64,000 bases of DNA from Irpex lacteus (lineage: Eukaryota > Basidiomycota > Agaricomycetes > Polyporales > Irpicaceae). Under the pieces are notes generated by a model, which searched no databases, was not told where the DNA came from, and saw nothing but the letters and a program-made list of their open reading frames with translations. Location of the stretch: assembly GCA_001986395.2 (NCBI GenBank), contig MQVO02000009.1, forward strand, positions 1,054,001 to 1,118,000, written 5' to 3'. How positions within the stretch are numbered: the stretch's first letter is position 1; every line of letters begins with the position of its first letter. Both the position numbers and the translations under genes were made by a program. Of this stretch, positions 20,473 to 32,879 are shown one piece after another.

Positions 20473-21685
20473 ATGAAGATAGAAAACGTCGAATGCCATG
20501 TCATCTGTGATGACCAAAACCTCACGGAATATCAAGAGAAGTCCGAAGCCAGTGCACGGGGGAAAAGCTGCTATATCATCAGCGAAACGGGCAAGGTGTG
20601 AACTCATCCAGCCCCTACTAAGTACCCAGAGCATTCACGGCTTATATACGTTGTATCCCCATGAAGCGCTTTATCATACAGGTGAAGAAACTGTCTCAGA
20701 GTAGTGCTCATGGGATGGACCTCTCCGTCGAACTTTGGATAGACGGACGATTTATTCGAAGCAAATCACTGCACAAGGATATATGTGACATCGATAGCGC
20801 TCGTATCGATAGGTTTACAATAAGGCCATTCCTCTTCACATCCATCGCGCTGACAGGTGAAGTCGTCCGATGAATTCTCTGTGCCCTTGTTATTAAGTGC
20901 TGGCTAGACGACGATCGTGCTTTACAAGAGGGCAGTTCAAATTTGGACGACCTTGGAACTATTTGTATCCAGGTTTATCGTGTCAGCGACTACCGTAAAG
21001 TTGCTGCTGCTCCCACGAACAAGGCTCTCTCATCTGAAATGCAAAACAAGCCTGTGCACGAAAAGTCAAAGAAGGCTGGAGGCCATAGAGCTACGTTCGT
21101 GTGACCTGTCGTCCAAATGTCAAGCATGTCAAAATTAATTGATAAGTATTCCTCTCTAGTCTAGGTGAAGCTCAAGTGCGTGAGAGGAAATCGACCAGGG
21201 AAATAATCTATTTCGACGAAAGGGGCTCCCCATATTATACATTTACTTGGCGATATCGCTCCAAAGGTTCACAATCTCTGACCTACTGGGAGAGGGACAT
21301 AAGTACTGACGTGAGCGTGATAGACATCTTACAAGCACAGGGGATCGTACCATTAGATTCTGCGCCTTTGCCCCCAAAGCGTTATAGATTGTCCACCCCC
21401 TCGGGTACCGCTTCCAAACGTCCGCGAGTGAAGCTCGAAGATGTGTCTAGCGCACAAGAACGACAGGTACATGGTTTGGTTTCACCGCAGCCTTGTATCA
21501 CCATCATTGATGCCTATCGTATCCAGGCCCGAGTAGAAGCTCTCAGAGCTCAGCTTGAGGAAGAAGAAGCTGCTCTGAAAGAGGAGCTTCGTCGAGCAAA
21601 CGCTGCTGGTGTCAAACGAGAGGTCTCTCCAATTGTCCTTAAGGGCGTCAGCGGCGACGTCATTGACTTGACAGAGGATGACTGA
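20473..21685 (+). CDS. DUF7918 family protein 5 of tandem array
   Basis: 302 residues, six exons: 20473-20595, 20667-20856, 20908-21094, 21160-21266, 21324-21466, 21527-21685. Landmarks: VECHVICDDQNLTEY, SVELWIDGR, RPFLFTSIALTG, DDDRALQEGS, LGTICIQVYR, PVHEKSKKAGGHRAT, LGEAQVRER, SPYYTFTWRYRSKG, ILQAQGIVPLD. The disordered linker is short. SKRPR runs straight into VKLEDVS, so the nuclear-signal-like cluster and the first psi-K-x-E site are fused. The helix is a shorter LEEEEAALKEELRRA, followed by VKREVSP and SGDVIDLTEDD. The acceptor of intron 1 is AAG, not the usual CAG/TAG. The shortest array member, but all motifs are kept. Confidence 0.87.
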
Positions 21686-22118
21686 CTACGTTAACACCAT
21701 GTCCACTGAGAAATATGCTAGGTGCCTGCTGCTACAGCTTCTCCTAACTTTGACCTTCTAGCTCTTCTATCATCTTCGTTATAATACCTGTACTTCTAGT
21801 TCCCTGTAATGCTTTCCGCCCTTTCTCATGTTATCCGGGTATCGATAACACGCTGTGTCCATCCTCTGGAAGACAGCGCGATATTTTGTACGCTAATAGC
21901 TACTAGCGCTCATAGGTATATACCATACACGCGCGATAATGTTACGCAGTAAACCGCAAACGTCCATGTACAAGAAAGCAGAGTCCACCCAATAAAAGAT
22001 ATGAACATGCAGTCCGTCCCGGCAAGAGAGAAAGAGAATCCGTACAGCACAAACCGAAAAGAGATCATCGTATGAAGACAGGAAAGAAAAGGCGCGTGTG
22101 GTCGGTAGGCGTAGCCGC
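21686..22118. other. Convergent spacer between DUF7918 array and GT61 genes
   Basis: 433 bp holding the 3' ends of two convergent genes. The part from about 21860 is duplicated downstream of the second GT61 gene (24570-24842), so this 3' flank belongs to the GT61 duplication unit. Confidence 0.6.
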
Positions 22119-24372
22119 TCATCGGAGCTTACCAGCGATACGGTCCTGGATGATTCCTATGACTGTAGGGGCGTACACTGGAATTTGTGTACCTTGGAAG
22201 CCTTCAGGGTATGCGACCCACGGAAGGGTCGGATGGGTATGGTAGCTGGGAACGCGATAAGTGAGCTTCCCTGCAGGTCAATGTAGGAGACGTACGTATC
22301 GTTCCAGACAGCGAAATGCTTATGCCCGAGGGCCCGAGCCGTCCATTCGTAGTCGTGTGCGAACCCTCCGGGGAAGAAGAGCTCAATTACGGTCGAGATT
22401 GGCGTGGGTGACATCATGATGAGATGCTGTACGGAAGATCAAGTCAATATTGATGACTGCGTCGAGTAATGGAAGGCATAAGGAGCATACCGTAAGCCCA
22501 TTACCATGCACACCAAGCATGATCTTTCAACCAAGATTAGATTGAGATGATAGAATGGAAATTGAAAGCATACCGTGGTTCGAGAGACGATGGCGAGCTG
22601 CTCTTCCTTGGACAATAATTCTCCACGCATGATGTTGAGCTCGTAGCCGTTTGCATCGCAGAGAGCCCTCATTTCGCGCACCAGGTACTCGTGGTCCTCG
22701 TCGATCAGATGTCTTCGAACGCCCTGCCGGTCGACGTACGTGATCACGATCTTCTCGCTTGCGAACTTAGATTCTTCATCTACGGCGACTGCGTACGGGT
22801 TAACCTTCTCCTTATCAGCTTGCTCGACCCGGGTTCCAATCTCCTGCACCTTCTGGTCCACCCCCGCAAACGTCAGAATCCCCCGCCTCACAGGCTCCCA
22901 CCACCACTTGCTCAGCCTATTGATCTGCTTCATCGCGTAGAAAGCCTCGGCAGCCGTACGATGGACCTGTGCACCACATATCGATCCTTTGAAAGCGGCG
23001 CTTCTATCCGCGAGCAAGACCTTGTCGAAATGCCAGACCCGAGCATGGTCCCCTTCGGCGCTGGTCGTCTGCACTCGGTCGTGCCAGTCCACGTCCACCT
23101 CGACTGTCACACTTGGGAAGACCGCACGCAGGAAGTATGCGTTAAAACCAGGTCGGTCGCGCCAGCCTTGGAGATCGGTGTGGGGGAAGATGATCCGGTC
23201 AATGACAGGAGCCGTGATCTCGCCTGCCGAGGAAGCAGGAACTTGGACGTTATGGACGCCTTGCCACATCGCCCAGGCGCCTAGCCATAGCTCCGCGCAG
23301 AAGTGGTAATAGTGGTTGAGGAATTGGTCTGGGTCATTGAAGATAATGGTGTTGCCCTTGACGTTGAAAGCTCGGTTCCTAGCGTTGGGTGACTGGGATT
23401 GGGCTCGCGTAGGGCCCCAGCGGCGCCTGGCTTGCTCAGGGGTGATGAAAGAAATGTCTTTGTTGGTAGGTAGACGGGCAGCAATGTTTTCGGGGGTGTT
23501 CTCTGCGGCCAGACCGGTAGAGGTGATGTACTGGATGTCTGGAAAAGCAGAGGCGGGGTGTGAAGAGACAACGTACAGGGTGCCATTCGCCATATACAAG
23601 TTCCTGAACACCGTCCACCCTGGCGCATGTGCATCGAGGTAGGTCTCCGGGAATGCATGTGTTACGTCCACCGCCGTGCTGACCGTTGAGACGTGTTGCT
23701 TTGGAGGAGGTACGTATTCGTCGTTGTGTGGCTGAGTCGGTAAGTTCACTTCCGTGTGGGTGGCTACGTCCTCTGACAACGCGCTTGGACGGAAGGTACC
23801 GAAGAAACTGGTCGCAATGTGCATACTGAGAGCCCCCACGAGCACCAGAAGTGCATCGCGCATCGTGCGCGACCGAGGCATCATCATGCTACTCATAGTA
23901 CAATGAGACGCAGTTGGAGGATGAGAGGGAAGTGTACTGTAGTGCGTACCTGTTTGTGTGCTGTCAGAAGCTTCTGGCGTGACGCTGTAACTTTGGCGGG
24001 AATAGAAGGCCCTATCCACAAGCCAGGAAATGGTCCGTTGACCGCAACGTCGTGGATGTGGGTAAGAGGATGGACGGCATGTTTGTGGGGACTGAAAGTG
24101 TCAGTACAGTGTCCGAACAATATCAACGCTGATCACTAACAATCGGTGTTAGCGGAGTTTGATCTCTCCAAACACGGTAAGTTTTTTGTCTAACCTCCTT
24201 CGTTCATGTTTAACTTCCGAGGTGGCCACAACTTGCTACACGCTTGCCCGACGCCTATCCGCAGCACCTTGAAGTTACGTTACTTTTTTTATCTACGCGG
24301 TGAAAAACTGTCGGTCTCATAAACGGCTGCAGTATGTTCGAACGGCACGACGGGTTCTTTTCCCCGCGCACT
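21860..24372. repeat. Segmental duplication, unit A (GT61 gene plus flanks)
   Basis: About 2.5 kb whose gene, 3' flank and promoter match 24570-27211. Shared flank marks include GCTCATAGGTA near 21908 and 24621, CCCTATCCACAAGCC in both 5' regions, and CACGACGGGTTC at 24346 and 27185. The units lie head-to-tail. Confidence 0.75.
22119..23896 (-). CDS. GT61-type glycosyltransferase (DUF563), copy A
   Basis: Golgi-type membrane glycosyltransferase of about 545 residues. Exon 1 is 23896-22574, exon 2 is 22523-22491, exon 3 begins at 22426. A short intron near 22285-22315, whose borders I cannot fix, precedes a last exon ending YPEGFQGTQIPVYAPT...AGKLR. The ATG at 23896 is chosen because MSSMMMPRSRTMRDALL aligns with the start of copy B. 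It is a type II membrane protein: cytosolic MRD, then a helix (ALLVLVGALSMHIATSFFGTF). The lumenal domain has FNDPDQFLNHYYHFCAELWLG, VWHFDKVLLADRSAAFKG and, across two introns, the GT61 block MLGVHGNGLT-HLIMMSP followed by VIELFFPGGFAHDYEWTARALGH. Family members add xylose or GlcNAc to glycans; donor and acceptor here are unknown. Confidence 0.85.
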
Positions 24373-24842
24373 ATATATATCATTCAAGTACGTCGCACTT
24401 CTCGAGCGTGCTATAAGTACGTAGTATAGCTTCCGCTAGCCTTCGAAGCTTCTTCACGTTCCATCGCTTCTGTCGTGTTTGTTACAGCACCAGTGTTTCC
24501 AATGCTATAACGGTTCCAACTTCCCTTATCGTATTCGCACATTTATAACATGATGTATCGATCCTCCTGTAGGACAGTGTGATATTTCCAAGGCTACATA
24601 GTAGCCAACTAATAGCCAGCGCTCATAGGTACACCAGACGAACAGGCGATAATAATACTAATGAACATGACATCCATGTAAAGAAGCAGAGTCTACCCCG
24701 TACAATAAGTATATGAAGATATAGTCCGCCTCGGAGAGAGAGAAAGAGAGTCCGTACAACATAACCCGAAAGAAGGAAAATCAAATATGAAAGCAGGACG
24801 ACGAAGGTGCGTGTGGTGTGCAAACGTTACAAATGTGATCGC
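23897..24842. other. Spacer between the two GT61 genes
   Basis: 946 bp with the promoter of copy A (about 23897-24372, duplicated at 26683-27211) and the 3' flank of copy B. No additional gene. Confidence 0.6.
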
Positions 24843-27211
24843 TCATGGGAGCTTGCTAGCAATGCGGTCCCGGATGATTTCTATAATGGTGGGGGCGTAC
24901 ACTGGGATTTGTGTACCTTGGAAGCCTTCAGGGTAGTCGACATGCGGCTGATTCGGGTAGGTATGGTAGCTGAAAGCCAGAGTGTCAATTTGACTGAACA
25001 CCAACTTAACGCGCATAGTAAGAGACGTACGTATCGTTCCAGATAGCGAAGTGCTTGTGCCCGAGGGCGCGTGCTGTCCACTCGTAGTCGTATGCAAATC
25101 CGCGGGGGAAGAAGATCTCGATTACGGTAGAGATGGGGGTGGGTGACATCATGATGAGATGCTGTACGGAAAATTAGATTAATGACTGCGTTCGTTCAGT
25201 GGCAGGAGCAAGAAACATACCGTAAGCCCATTACCATGCACACCGAGTAAGATCTTTAAAGCAACATTAGATTGACAGGCAATGGTCAGAGAGCTAAGAA
25301 CATACCGTCGTACGAGAAACAATGGCGAGTTGTTCTTCCTTCGATATAGCCTCGCCGCGCATGACGTTGAGCTCATAGCCGTTAGCGTCGCAAAAGGCCC
25401 TGAGTTCCCGCACCAGGTACTCATGGTCCTCGTCGATCAAATGTCTTTTGACACCCTGTCGGTCAACATACGTGATCACGATCTTCTCGCGCTGGAACTT
25501 CGACTCTTCACCTCCACCGACTGCGTACGGATTGACATTCTCCTTATCTGCTTGCTCAACCCGCGTTCCAATCTCCTGTATCTTCTGGTCTACTCCCGCG
25601 AACGTCAAAATCCTCCGCCTCACAGGCTCCCACCACCATTTGCTCAACTTATTAAGCTTCTGCATAGCGTGGAAGGCCTCAGCAGCCGTACGATAAACCT
25701 GACTGCCACATAGCGGTCCTTTAAACGCGGCACTCCTATCGGCGAGCAGGACCTTGTCGAAATGCCAAACTCTTGCGTGTTCTCCTTCTACACTCGTCGC
25801 TTCCACCCGATCACGCCAATCCGTGTCAACCTCAACCGTCACACTCGGGAAGACGGCGCGCATGAAGTACGCGTTGAAGCCAGGTCCGTCGCGCCAGCTA
25901 TGTCCAGAGTGGGGGAAGATTATCCGGTCGATTGCAGGGGCCGTCATCTCACCTGCCGACGAAGGAGAAACTTCCACATTATGGACGCCTTGCCACATCG
26001 CCCAGGCGCCTAACCATAGTTCAGCGCAGAAGTGGTAGTAGTGGGCTAGGAATTGATCCGGGTCATTAAAGATAATGGTGTTGCCCTTGACGTTGAAAAC
26101 TCGGTTTTTGGCGTTGGAGGCTCGGGATTGGTCTCGCGTGGGACCCCAGCGGCGTCTTGCTTGCTCAGGGGTGATGAAGGAGATCTCTTTGCTGGTGGGC
26201 AAACGGGCGGCGATGTTTTCTTCGGAAGTAGTCGCAGCAAGGCCGGTAGACGTGATGTATAGGATGTCTGGGAACGCAGAAGCGGGGAGGGAAGAGACAA
26301 CGTACAGGGTACCACCCGCCATATACAGATTCCTGAATACTGTCCATCCTGGCGCGTGCGCGTCCAGATATGTCTCCGGAAACGTATGCGTTGAGTCCAC
26401 CGCCGTATTGACCGTAGACACGTGTTGTTTGGGATGCGGGTTTGGATGTTGTTTGGGAGGTACATATTCTTCGTCGTGTATGTGAGCCGGTAGATTTTCT
26501 GCCAGTGTGTGGACGACTTCGTGATCTGCCAGTGTATAGATGACTTCGTGGTCTGAGAGCGTACTTGGCCGAAAGGTGCCGAAGAAACTTGTCGCAATGT
26601 GCATACTGAGAGCCCCAGCAAGGATAAGAAGTGCATCGCGCATCGAGCGCGACCGTGGTGCTGGCACCAGCATGCTACACATACGCTCAATTAGACGGGG
26701 TTAGATCAGCGAGGAGTGCACTATAGTACGCACCTGTGAGTTTACCGTTGGAGGCTTCTGGGGTGACGCTGTAACTTTGTAGGGAAATATATATGGCCCT
26801 ATCCACAAGCCGGAGGATTGTTCGTTGTCAGCAACGTTGAAGACGTGGGTATTTAAGAGGACAGACGGCATGTTGTGTACGGACTCGTATCCCCAGTGGT
26901 CGTTGTCGCAGAAAAGTGTCTGTAAAGTGTCCGAGCAATATAATATCATCAACTCAACTTTGATCATTAGCAATCGGTGTTAGAGATGTTTGATCTCCCT
27001 AGAACATAGTGAGTGTTTGTGTAATCTCCTTCGCCCACCTGGTTAACACTTGATCTACTCTCGAGGTGGACGTGACTTGTTCATGCTACCACAGTTAGCA
27101 GACGCCTATCCTCAGCTCACCGCTACTTTCCATCGACGCAATGAGAAGTTATAGGTTTCGTAAAGGCTGCATGTTATTCAAACCACACGACGGGTTCCCT
27201 TCCCCGACTCG
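24570..27211. repeat. Segmental duplication, unit B (GT61 gene plus flanks)
   Basis: Tandem counterpart of 21860-24372. Coding parts and 3' exons are highly similar. Intergenic parts are more diverged but still alignable by eye. Confidence 0.75.
24843..26682 (-). CDS. GT61-type glycosyltransferase (DUF563), copy B
   Basis: Paralogue of the gene at 22119-23896, about 560 residues. Exon 1 is 26682-25306, then a short exon ILLGVHGNGLT, then HLIMMSPTPISTVIEIFF. A last exon after a very short, unresolved intron near 25000-25040 ends YPEGFQGTQIPVYAPTIIEIIRDR. The N-terminus MCSMLVPAPRSRSMRDALL precedes the single anchor helix LILAGALSMHIATSFF. The stem differs from copy A by a small internal duplication (SDHEVIYTLADHEVVHTL) and PNPHPKQ. 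The catalytic region is nearly identical: DPDQFLAHYYHFCAELWLG, HARVWHFDKVLLADRSAAFK, KWWWEPVRR. Intron positions are the same as in copy A. Both appear functional. Confidence 0.85.
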
Positions 27212-30200
27212 GAACACTATCATCCGTAGCACTTTGAGCCGCCGTACGCACGATGCTCACTGTTGATGACAAGTGATGGGCCTGAATACCTGGTGGTAGT
27301 TATGTAGCACATCCTGTCATCATCCAATGCAATCATCACATTACCTCGGTAACGATAGGCCGTCAAGACTACGGCGCGACAGACTCGTATAAAGGATTAG
27401 TTGGGATCGTCGAGGCTGAGTGTGTATGCCATTGTACTTTTGGTGCAAAAGAGGCTGAATTAAGACACTGTAGAGTAAAAAAAACATGAGAACATATTGA
27501 CTTAGAGCGATAATGAACGTTTTGAAACCCGGCGCGACCGTTAGTGAGTAAGGCGTATGGGCGCCTCGTCCTCCTGTCCCTTTGCCGTCGGCATTTTCAA
27601 CTCCGACACTCCCACGGAACTTCTCACAAACGCCCAAGCTCCCGTCCTACTGCCCACTGGCAGCGGCCTCGAGTCTAATCTGGGATACGAGAGCCTCGCA
27701 ACTCAGCTGCAAGCCGATAGCAGTCGTCGACAGATAAAAAAAGTGACAATAAGTGAGTGTTGTTCCCTTCTAGCCACAGAGTTCAAATTACTTCGCACCT
27801 GGTGACGAGTTACAGTAATCCGTACTGGTATCTTCGATGTCTTCAAATTTCAGGGATTGAATTTTCGTGCGCACCACGTTTGCAGGACCTTCGAACGAAA
27901 GCGGGCATAGCAATACTGTTGCATAGCATATCTACCACCTTGGATTACCATCGCCTGGCACTCAGTGAGAAACAGGATATGAATTCTCTTCAGCATATCG
28001 GCGACGCACATGAGGGTAGGGGTAGAGTGTAGTGCTTCTGGGAGAGTCATCTCCACTCTCGCCTGGAAGTTTCCTGTTGTGCTTGATGGTGAGTGGTCAC
28101 TATCAGTAGCCTCATAGAGAGAGCTTCTTTCGGACGCTGACCTACAACGAATTCGGCAGATAAGCACGGTGCGCATTCATCGTCGAAGCTCAGCGAGGCT
28201 AGAGTCAATTTCTAGTCATGTCAGAACCTGAGGTCCGAGTTATAGGCTCTTACCTTCCATTTATCGGCGAGTAACCATCAGCATTGAACATTGACTTACC
28301 ACCTTGCTGGGAGACTTCACTCGAACGGTAAGTCAGATTGAGTTTGCGGTCATTAATAGCAGGCTACATACACTACTTCGATAGGCCTTTGACCGGGGAG
28401 AACTTTGCGCAGCAAATGATCTCCATGGGGAATACATTATGTAAGTCTGAGGCCTTTCGTACTTTACGCAGCGTCGCACCTTCTGATCGGTGTTCGCTGG
28501 ATCCTTCGTGACAGGTTGCGCACGCTTGAAGCATGAAGTGAAAGCTACCGTTCTGCACTTCAAGCTTCAAGCTTCAGGCGTCGCCAAAGCTGCACGTATA
28601 CTGGAAGCATAGTAACACCAAGAGTAACTTTTGCTCTTTCTGGTCCGGTGGTGAGTGACATCACTTCTCATCGTCTTGATATAATTCAGACTGCTAATGA
28701 TACACCATGAAGGTCTCGAGGACAAAGAAGACGTACCAAAGGGAAGAGTCCGGGTGGGGGATGGCTAATTCAGCACAATGAGATGTCTAGGCTGTCAGAG
28801 CCAACGTGGATGGCCACAACTCAAACTGTGTTTGGTTCTCCCAAACAACGTTTAGATGAAAAAAAAAACGACAGCCTAGTACTCCTCGAGTTCCTCGCGT
28901 CTCATCGGGGTATCGTGCACCACGTTGAGCTGATGATTATTCCTTGGAAAAATTGGCGTCTCAGACTGACCGTGAATGTTTTAGACTCGATCATGGGCGC
29001 AAAGCGGGGAAACGGGCGGCGGTATTGGGGGCCACAGCACGCCCACAGATGTGTCCAGACTGCGGAGAAATTTGTGGCGCAGGGTCAGTGAACCCCATGA
29101 CCAACACACGAAAGCACAGCGACGAAGTCGTCTCAAATACCCCACAATCCAATCAAATTCACCATTCAGTAAGTGAATACCTGTCGCGCCGATTTTGTAT
29201 TCATGACTCACGTTCTTAATGGATTGGGCATCATGTGGACCGATATTAAACGTGCTGAGCGCAGGGAAGGCTGTGGGGCGTCGATGCATCGTCGAAGCAA
29301 TTCAGTAGGTTTATATCAACAGCGTTCGGTACCGGCTCCGCTTCACTGTATGCCCGCTTACTCTACTGCAAATCACGCTCTCATAGCTGACTTTAACCCA
29401 ACGCGTGTTTTAGGACTGCCGTTCCTGCTGCGTTCCGTCCTCTAGCCTCCCCGTGCCAAGTGGTCCTCTTGGTACACAATGACGGCATTGTGGCCACTCA
29501 GCACCAGACGTTGCAGACTCTCGACAATCTGAAGCAGTGCAGAGCACTCTAGAGCGCCATGGCAGCTCTATGGCTTTGGTCCCGGATAACGTTCTGCGCG
29601 AAGAACGCGGACGTATCGTCCCATTATAGCCCATTCCCGGCAGATAAACAAACCTTTGACGACAAACAAAGCTTATTCACTAGGTTGCGTCTCAAGGTTC
29701 TTCCCTTTGCAATTCCCAGAGAATCATGTGTTCTCCTATCTGGCCTTGAAGCTCGGACTCGCAGGGTCGATTACGTTGTTGGGTGTGTGCGTGGCCGCAA
29801 ATGCTCGTTCTGGGATGTATAGCATTAAGATGTGTGTCCTTTTCTGAGATTAGGTTGGCATCGCTGGTGGTCCCATTGGAACGGATGCGTTCCAAGTGTG
29901 GTCGTAGCTCTGGGTCCCATCCCTATCTGTGCGAAATTGGAACCGTTCTTTTCTTTTCGGACCGAATAATTAACGATGAAGTGTGCAATTTGACAAAACG
30001 CTGACATTTCTGGCCCCTCCGGTTCACACCTCATAGCATAATTTAGCACAGATCAAGGGTAATCTGACCTGCTCGCAGACATCTTCGAGGTGACTGTCTC
30101 GTTGAATGATTACCGGTAAACACGCATAATGCTGAATGTCATCCAGTTCCGACAGATATCGTGTGGAGAAGGCGTGTTGGTGACATCTGAAACTGCAAAT

Positions 30201-31235
30201 CAAGGGCATCTGACCCGTTGCTCCCAGATGATTCGATGTATAAGATTGTATTTCTAGCAGTGGCCACAGTTATTTTGTGTGGCGAACTGGGAAACAGGTG
30301 TGTCTACTAGACGCGACTCTCTCAATGCTAACTCCGTGAACAGCTGTCAGGCACAGAATTAAATTCACGGTCTCGAACATGATCTACAAGCTTACAACTT
30401 TCTCCTTAGCTGGCTGGTAAGGCGTTGAGTACAGCCTCAGTTGCCAAATCTTCGATTGGTCATTATAATGCACTTAATCTCATAAGTCACTAGACAGGGT
30501 CGGTTGGAATATGTCGCCGACAGGGATTCGTGGATCTGTGGCCTGCTGTGTGCCGAGTGAGATCGATCGCGATGTTGAGCACATCAGCTGAACTGGCGAG
30601 GACAATATCAACGGCGTCTCGACACCAGGGCACCAACCCGAATGGGGCTGATGGCGGTCACATGTGGGGTAAGTCATTTCCCCACACCCTCGTACCCCGC
30701 ACTAATGCGGGGCGTGGATCTAAGTATTTTCAACTCACGACCGGTTGAACAGCTTATGCGTGCATATCTGGCCCACAAGGCCACAGTCAGGTCATCATTA
30801 GAGTTGCCTTGCATGCGCACGGACCGATGCCGCATCATCGTCTAACTCTGCAATTGCACGACAGATGCGAGAGGATAACAGGTCAAGAAGAGCAAATCCT
30901 CCTCCAAAGTCCTCGAAGTTTGTAAGACATTTCCCGATTCTGGTGGAGAATCGTCGATTGGCCGCTTGGCTCTCGACAGCTTGGCTCGTCAGGACTATTC
31001 CGTGGCAACGCTATTTCCCCCCTATTTTGATTCACGTTTAAGCGCCGTCCGGGACCAGAATTCCTAGCTTCTGCCCTGATCATATGAGCACATACTAGCG
31101 AACTGAATTGACAGAAACAGCCAGTTATAATTCGACGTGTTCGCGAGTGGAGTTTGTCCATCAGCCCGACGGACTGACCCAACCTCCTCCTACCTTTATC
31201 TCTCCTCCCATTGCACCGTCTCTCTGTAGCCCAAG
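26683..31235. other. Gene-poor region, 4.5 kb
   Basis: Up to about 27211 this is the duplicated GT61 promoter. Beyond it I find only short open frames without family resemblance or consistent splicing. A protein-like stretch at 27557-27739 is listed separately. Short imperfect direct repeats occur near 30049 and 30196 (ATCAAGGG..ATCTGACC). It may hold decayed genes or old transposon remains. Confidence 0.45.
27557..27739 (+). CDS. Possible orphan exon, very uncertain
   Basis: Open stretch starting MGASSSCPFAVGIFNSDTP and running to a potential donor after RRQIKK. Composition is protein-like, with GC-rich third positions, but I recognise no family and cannot find a convincing second exon. It could be a remnant or chance. 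Confidence 0.2.
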
Positions 31236-32879
31236 ATGTCCGGCCTACACAAGTTGCCCCGCTCAGATATCGTTCATCTTGCCGACATCCAACCTCGCCT
31301 TCCCGTCTTCACCGTATGGGAGAGGCATCGTCATCGCCAGGCTCACTGGTTTGTCGAATCTGCCGCAGAAGCCGTACGTCGTCTTCCGCTGTCATTCTAC
31401 GGCATAACCTAATGATTCTATTAGATGGGCGTGTTTTTCTACGTCTACTTTGGTGTAGGCGCAATCGCCGGCTTCAACATCGGGGGTCTATTGGGGGAAT
31501 CAATTAACAGTTAGTACAGATCTGTTTTATTGCATCGAAGTTGTACTAACTATCGCCGTTCTGCAGCTCTTCAAACCGTTGGCTTTGGGTTCGCATTTGG
31601 TATCATGTTGGCCCTCGTGGTATGTACTGTCAACGCGAGCCTCACGAAGCGTTGGCTTATCCTCCCCGCAGACCTGCTCCGCCACGTCGGGAGGGCACTT
31701 CAATCCTGCTGTCACTATCTGCATGGTCGTTTTCAAGGGCTTCCCCCCACTGAAAGCGGTCAGGTAAGTGTCCAATGTTGCGTAGCAATGCTTATTCTCA
31801 TGACCGGCACCACGACAGATACATCATCTCACAAATCATCGGAGCCTACATCGCAGCACTCATCGTGTACGCTCAATATCACCAAACTATCCAGGTACGA
31901 TTTCAATACGCCGTCAGCAAACGCTCGGGGACTTACGATTCATTCTAGACAATTCAAGCAGAGTTAATCGAGAAGGGCACCTTTGCCGCTGTTAACTACA
32001 CTCCCCAGGGCCTTGCCGGCATACTCGCATGCTATGCTCCGGCCGGCGCCCACCTGGGTCTCGTATTCCTGAACGAGTTTGTTTGCGTACGTACCACTTC
32101 GCTTGTACTGGGTGCTGTACTAACCTTACTCCCCGCCGTGCGACAGGATTTCTTGATTGGTCTGGTCATCTGGTCTTGCCTCGATCCCACCAACTTCCTC
32201 GCGCCACCGGCCGCGGCGCCCTGGATTATCAGTCTCACATAGTGAGTAGCTCGATTCTGTCTGATATTCTGATTTGCTTATCTCTGCTATTAAGCGCTGT
32301 GTGCGTCTGGGGCTTCGCTCTCAACGGACGTAAGTGTCCTTCTGGATGTCGGTCCGCAATAAACCCTAACGCTTCCGTCTAGTTTCCACCAACTCCGCTC
32401 GTGACCTGGGTACGCGATTCGCTGCCATGACTATCTGGGGGACCGATGCCTCTGGAGGCGCATACGCCGCAATTGCTGCCCTCACGAATATCCCAGCAAC
32501 GATCTGTGGCGCTCTGTTCTACGAGTTCATCTGCTTGGACTCTTCCCGAGGTACGCTCCCGACCGGTTGCAGTGTCTGCGTTATTCTTCCATAGACTTAC
32601 GCTCCTTTCAGTGATCACTCCCATTCATGTGAGCCACATCACCGCTCACCTGAAGCACCAAGAGCACACCCAGCACGGTGTAAAGCCCACACGTCATGAC
32701 GAGGAGGTCGGAAAGACCCACCAATCTTCATACGATGACGATGGTAAAGCTCATATCGAGACTTTCGAGAGAACGTAAGTTCCATGGCAATCCAGATGCA
32801 ATACTCGTCAACTCACATGAGATCCCTCAGCAGTGGTGATCGGACTGGCACACCTATTCAGACAATCGAGAGATCATGA
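31236..32879 (+). CDS. Aquaporin / aquaglyceroporin (MIP family), copy 2
   Basis: About 364 residues, eleven exons, first 31236-31373. It is a paralogue of the gene at 4011-5768, sharing the start of the core (RHRQAHWF..E..AEA) and the splice positions checked. The first pore motif is SATSGGHFNPAVTIC (NPA). The second is LSTNSARDLGTRF (NSA instead of NPA). Other signature blocks: YIISQIIGAYIAALIVYAQY, GLAGILACYAPAGAHLG, NEFVC, CLDPTNFLAPPAAAPW, GGAYAAIAALTNIPAT, FYEF. The tail is longer than in copy 1 and His-rich (HITAHLKHQEHTQHG), with a final exon ending TPIQTIERS. Membrane channel for water or small neutral solutes; selectivity cannot be read with confidence. Confidence 0.9.

Noticed and set aside
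28981..29289. Minus-strand open frame with a TFNIGPHDAQSI-like piece
   Set aside because: Faintly like glycine/asparagine-rich N-termini of fungal NLR proteins, but no NACHT or other domain follows.
30024..30209. Minus-strand frame considered as an F-box or leucine-rich remnant
   Set aside because: Too short, no F-box consensus, and no neighbouring exon extends it.
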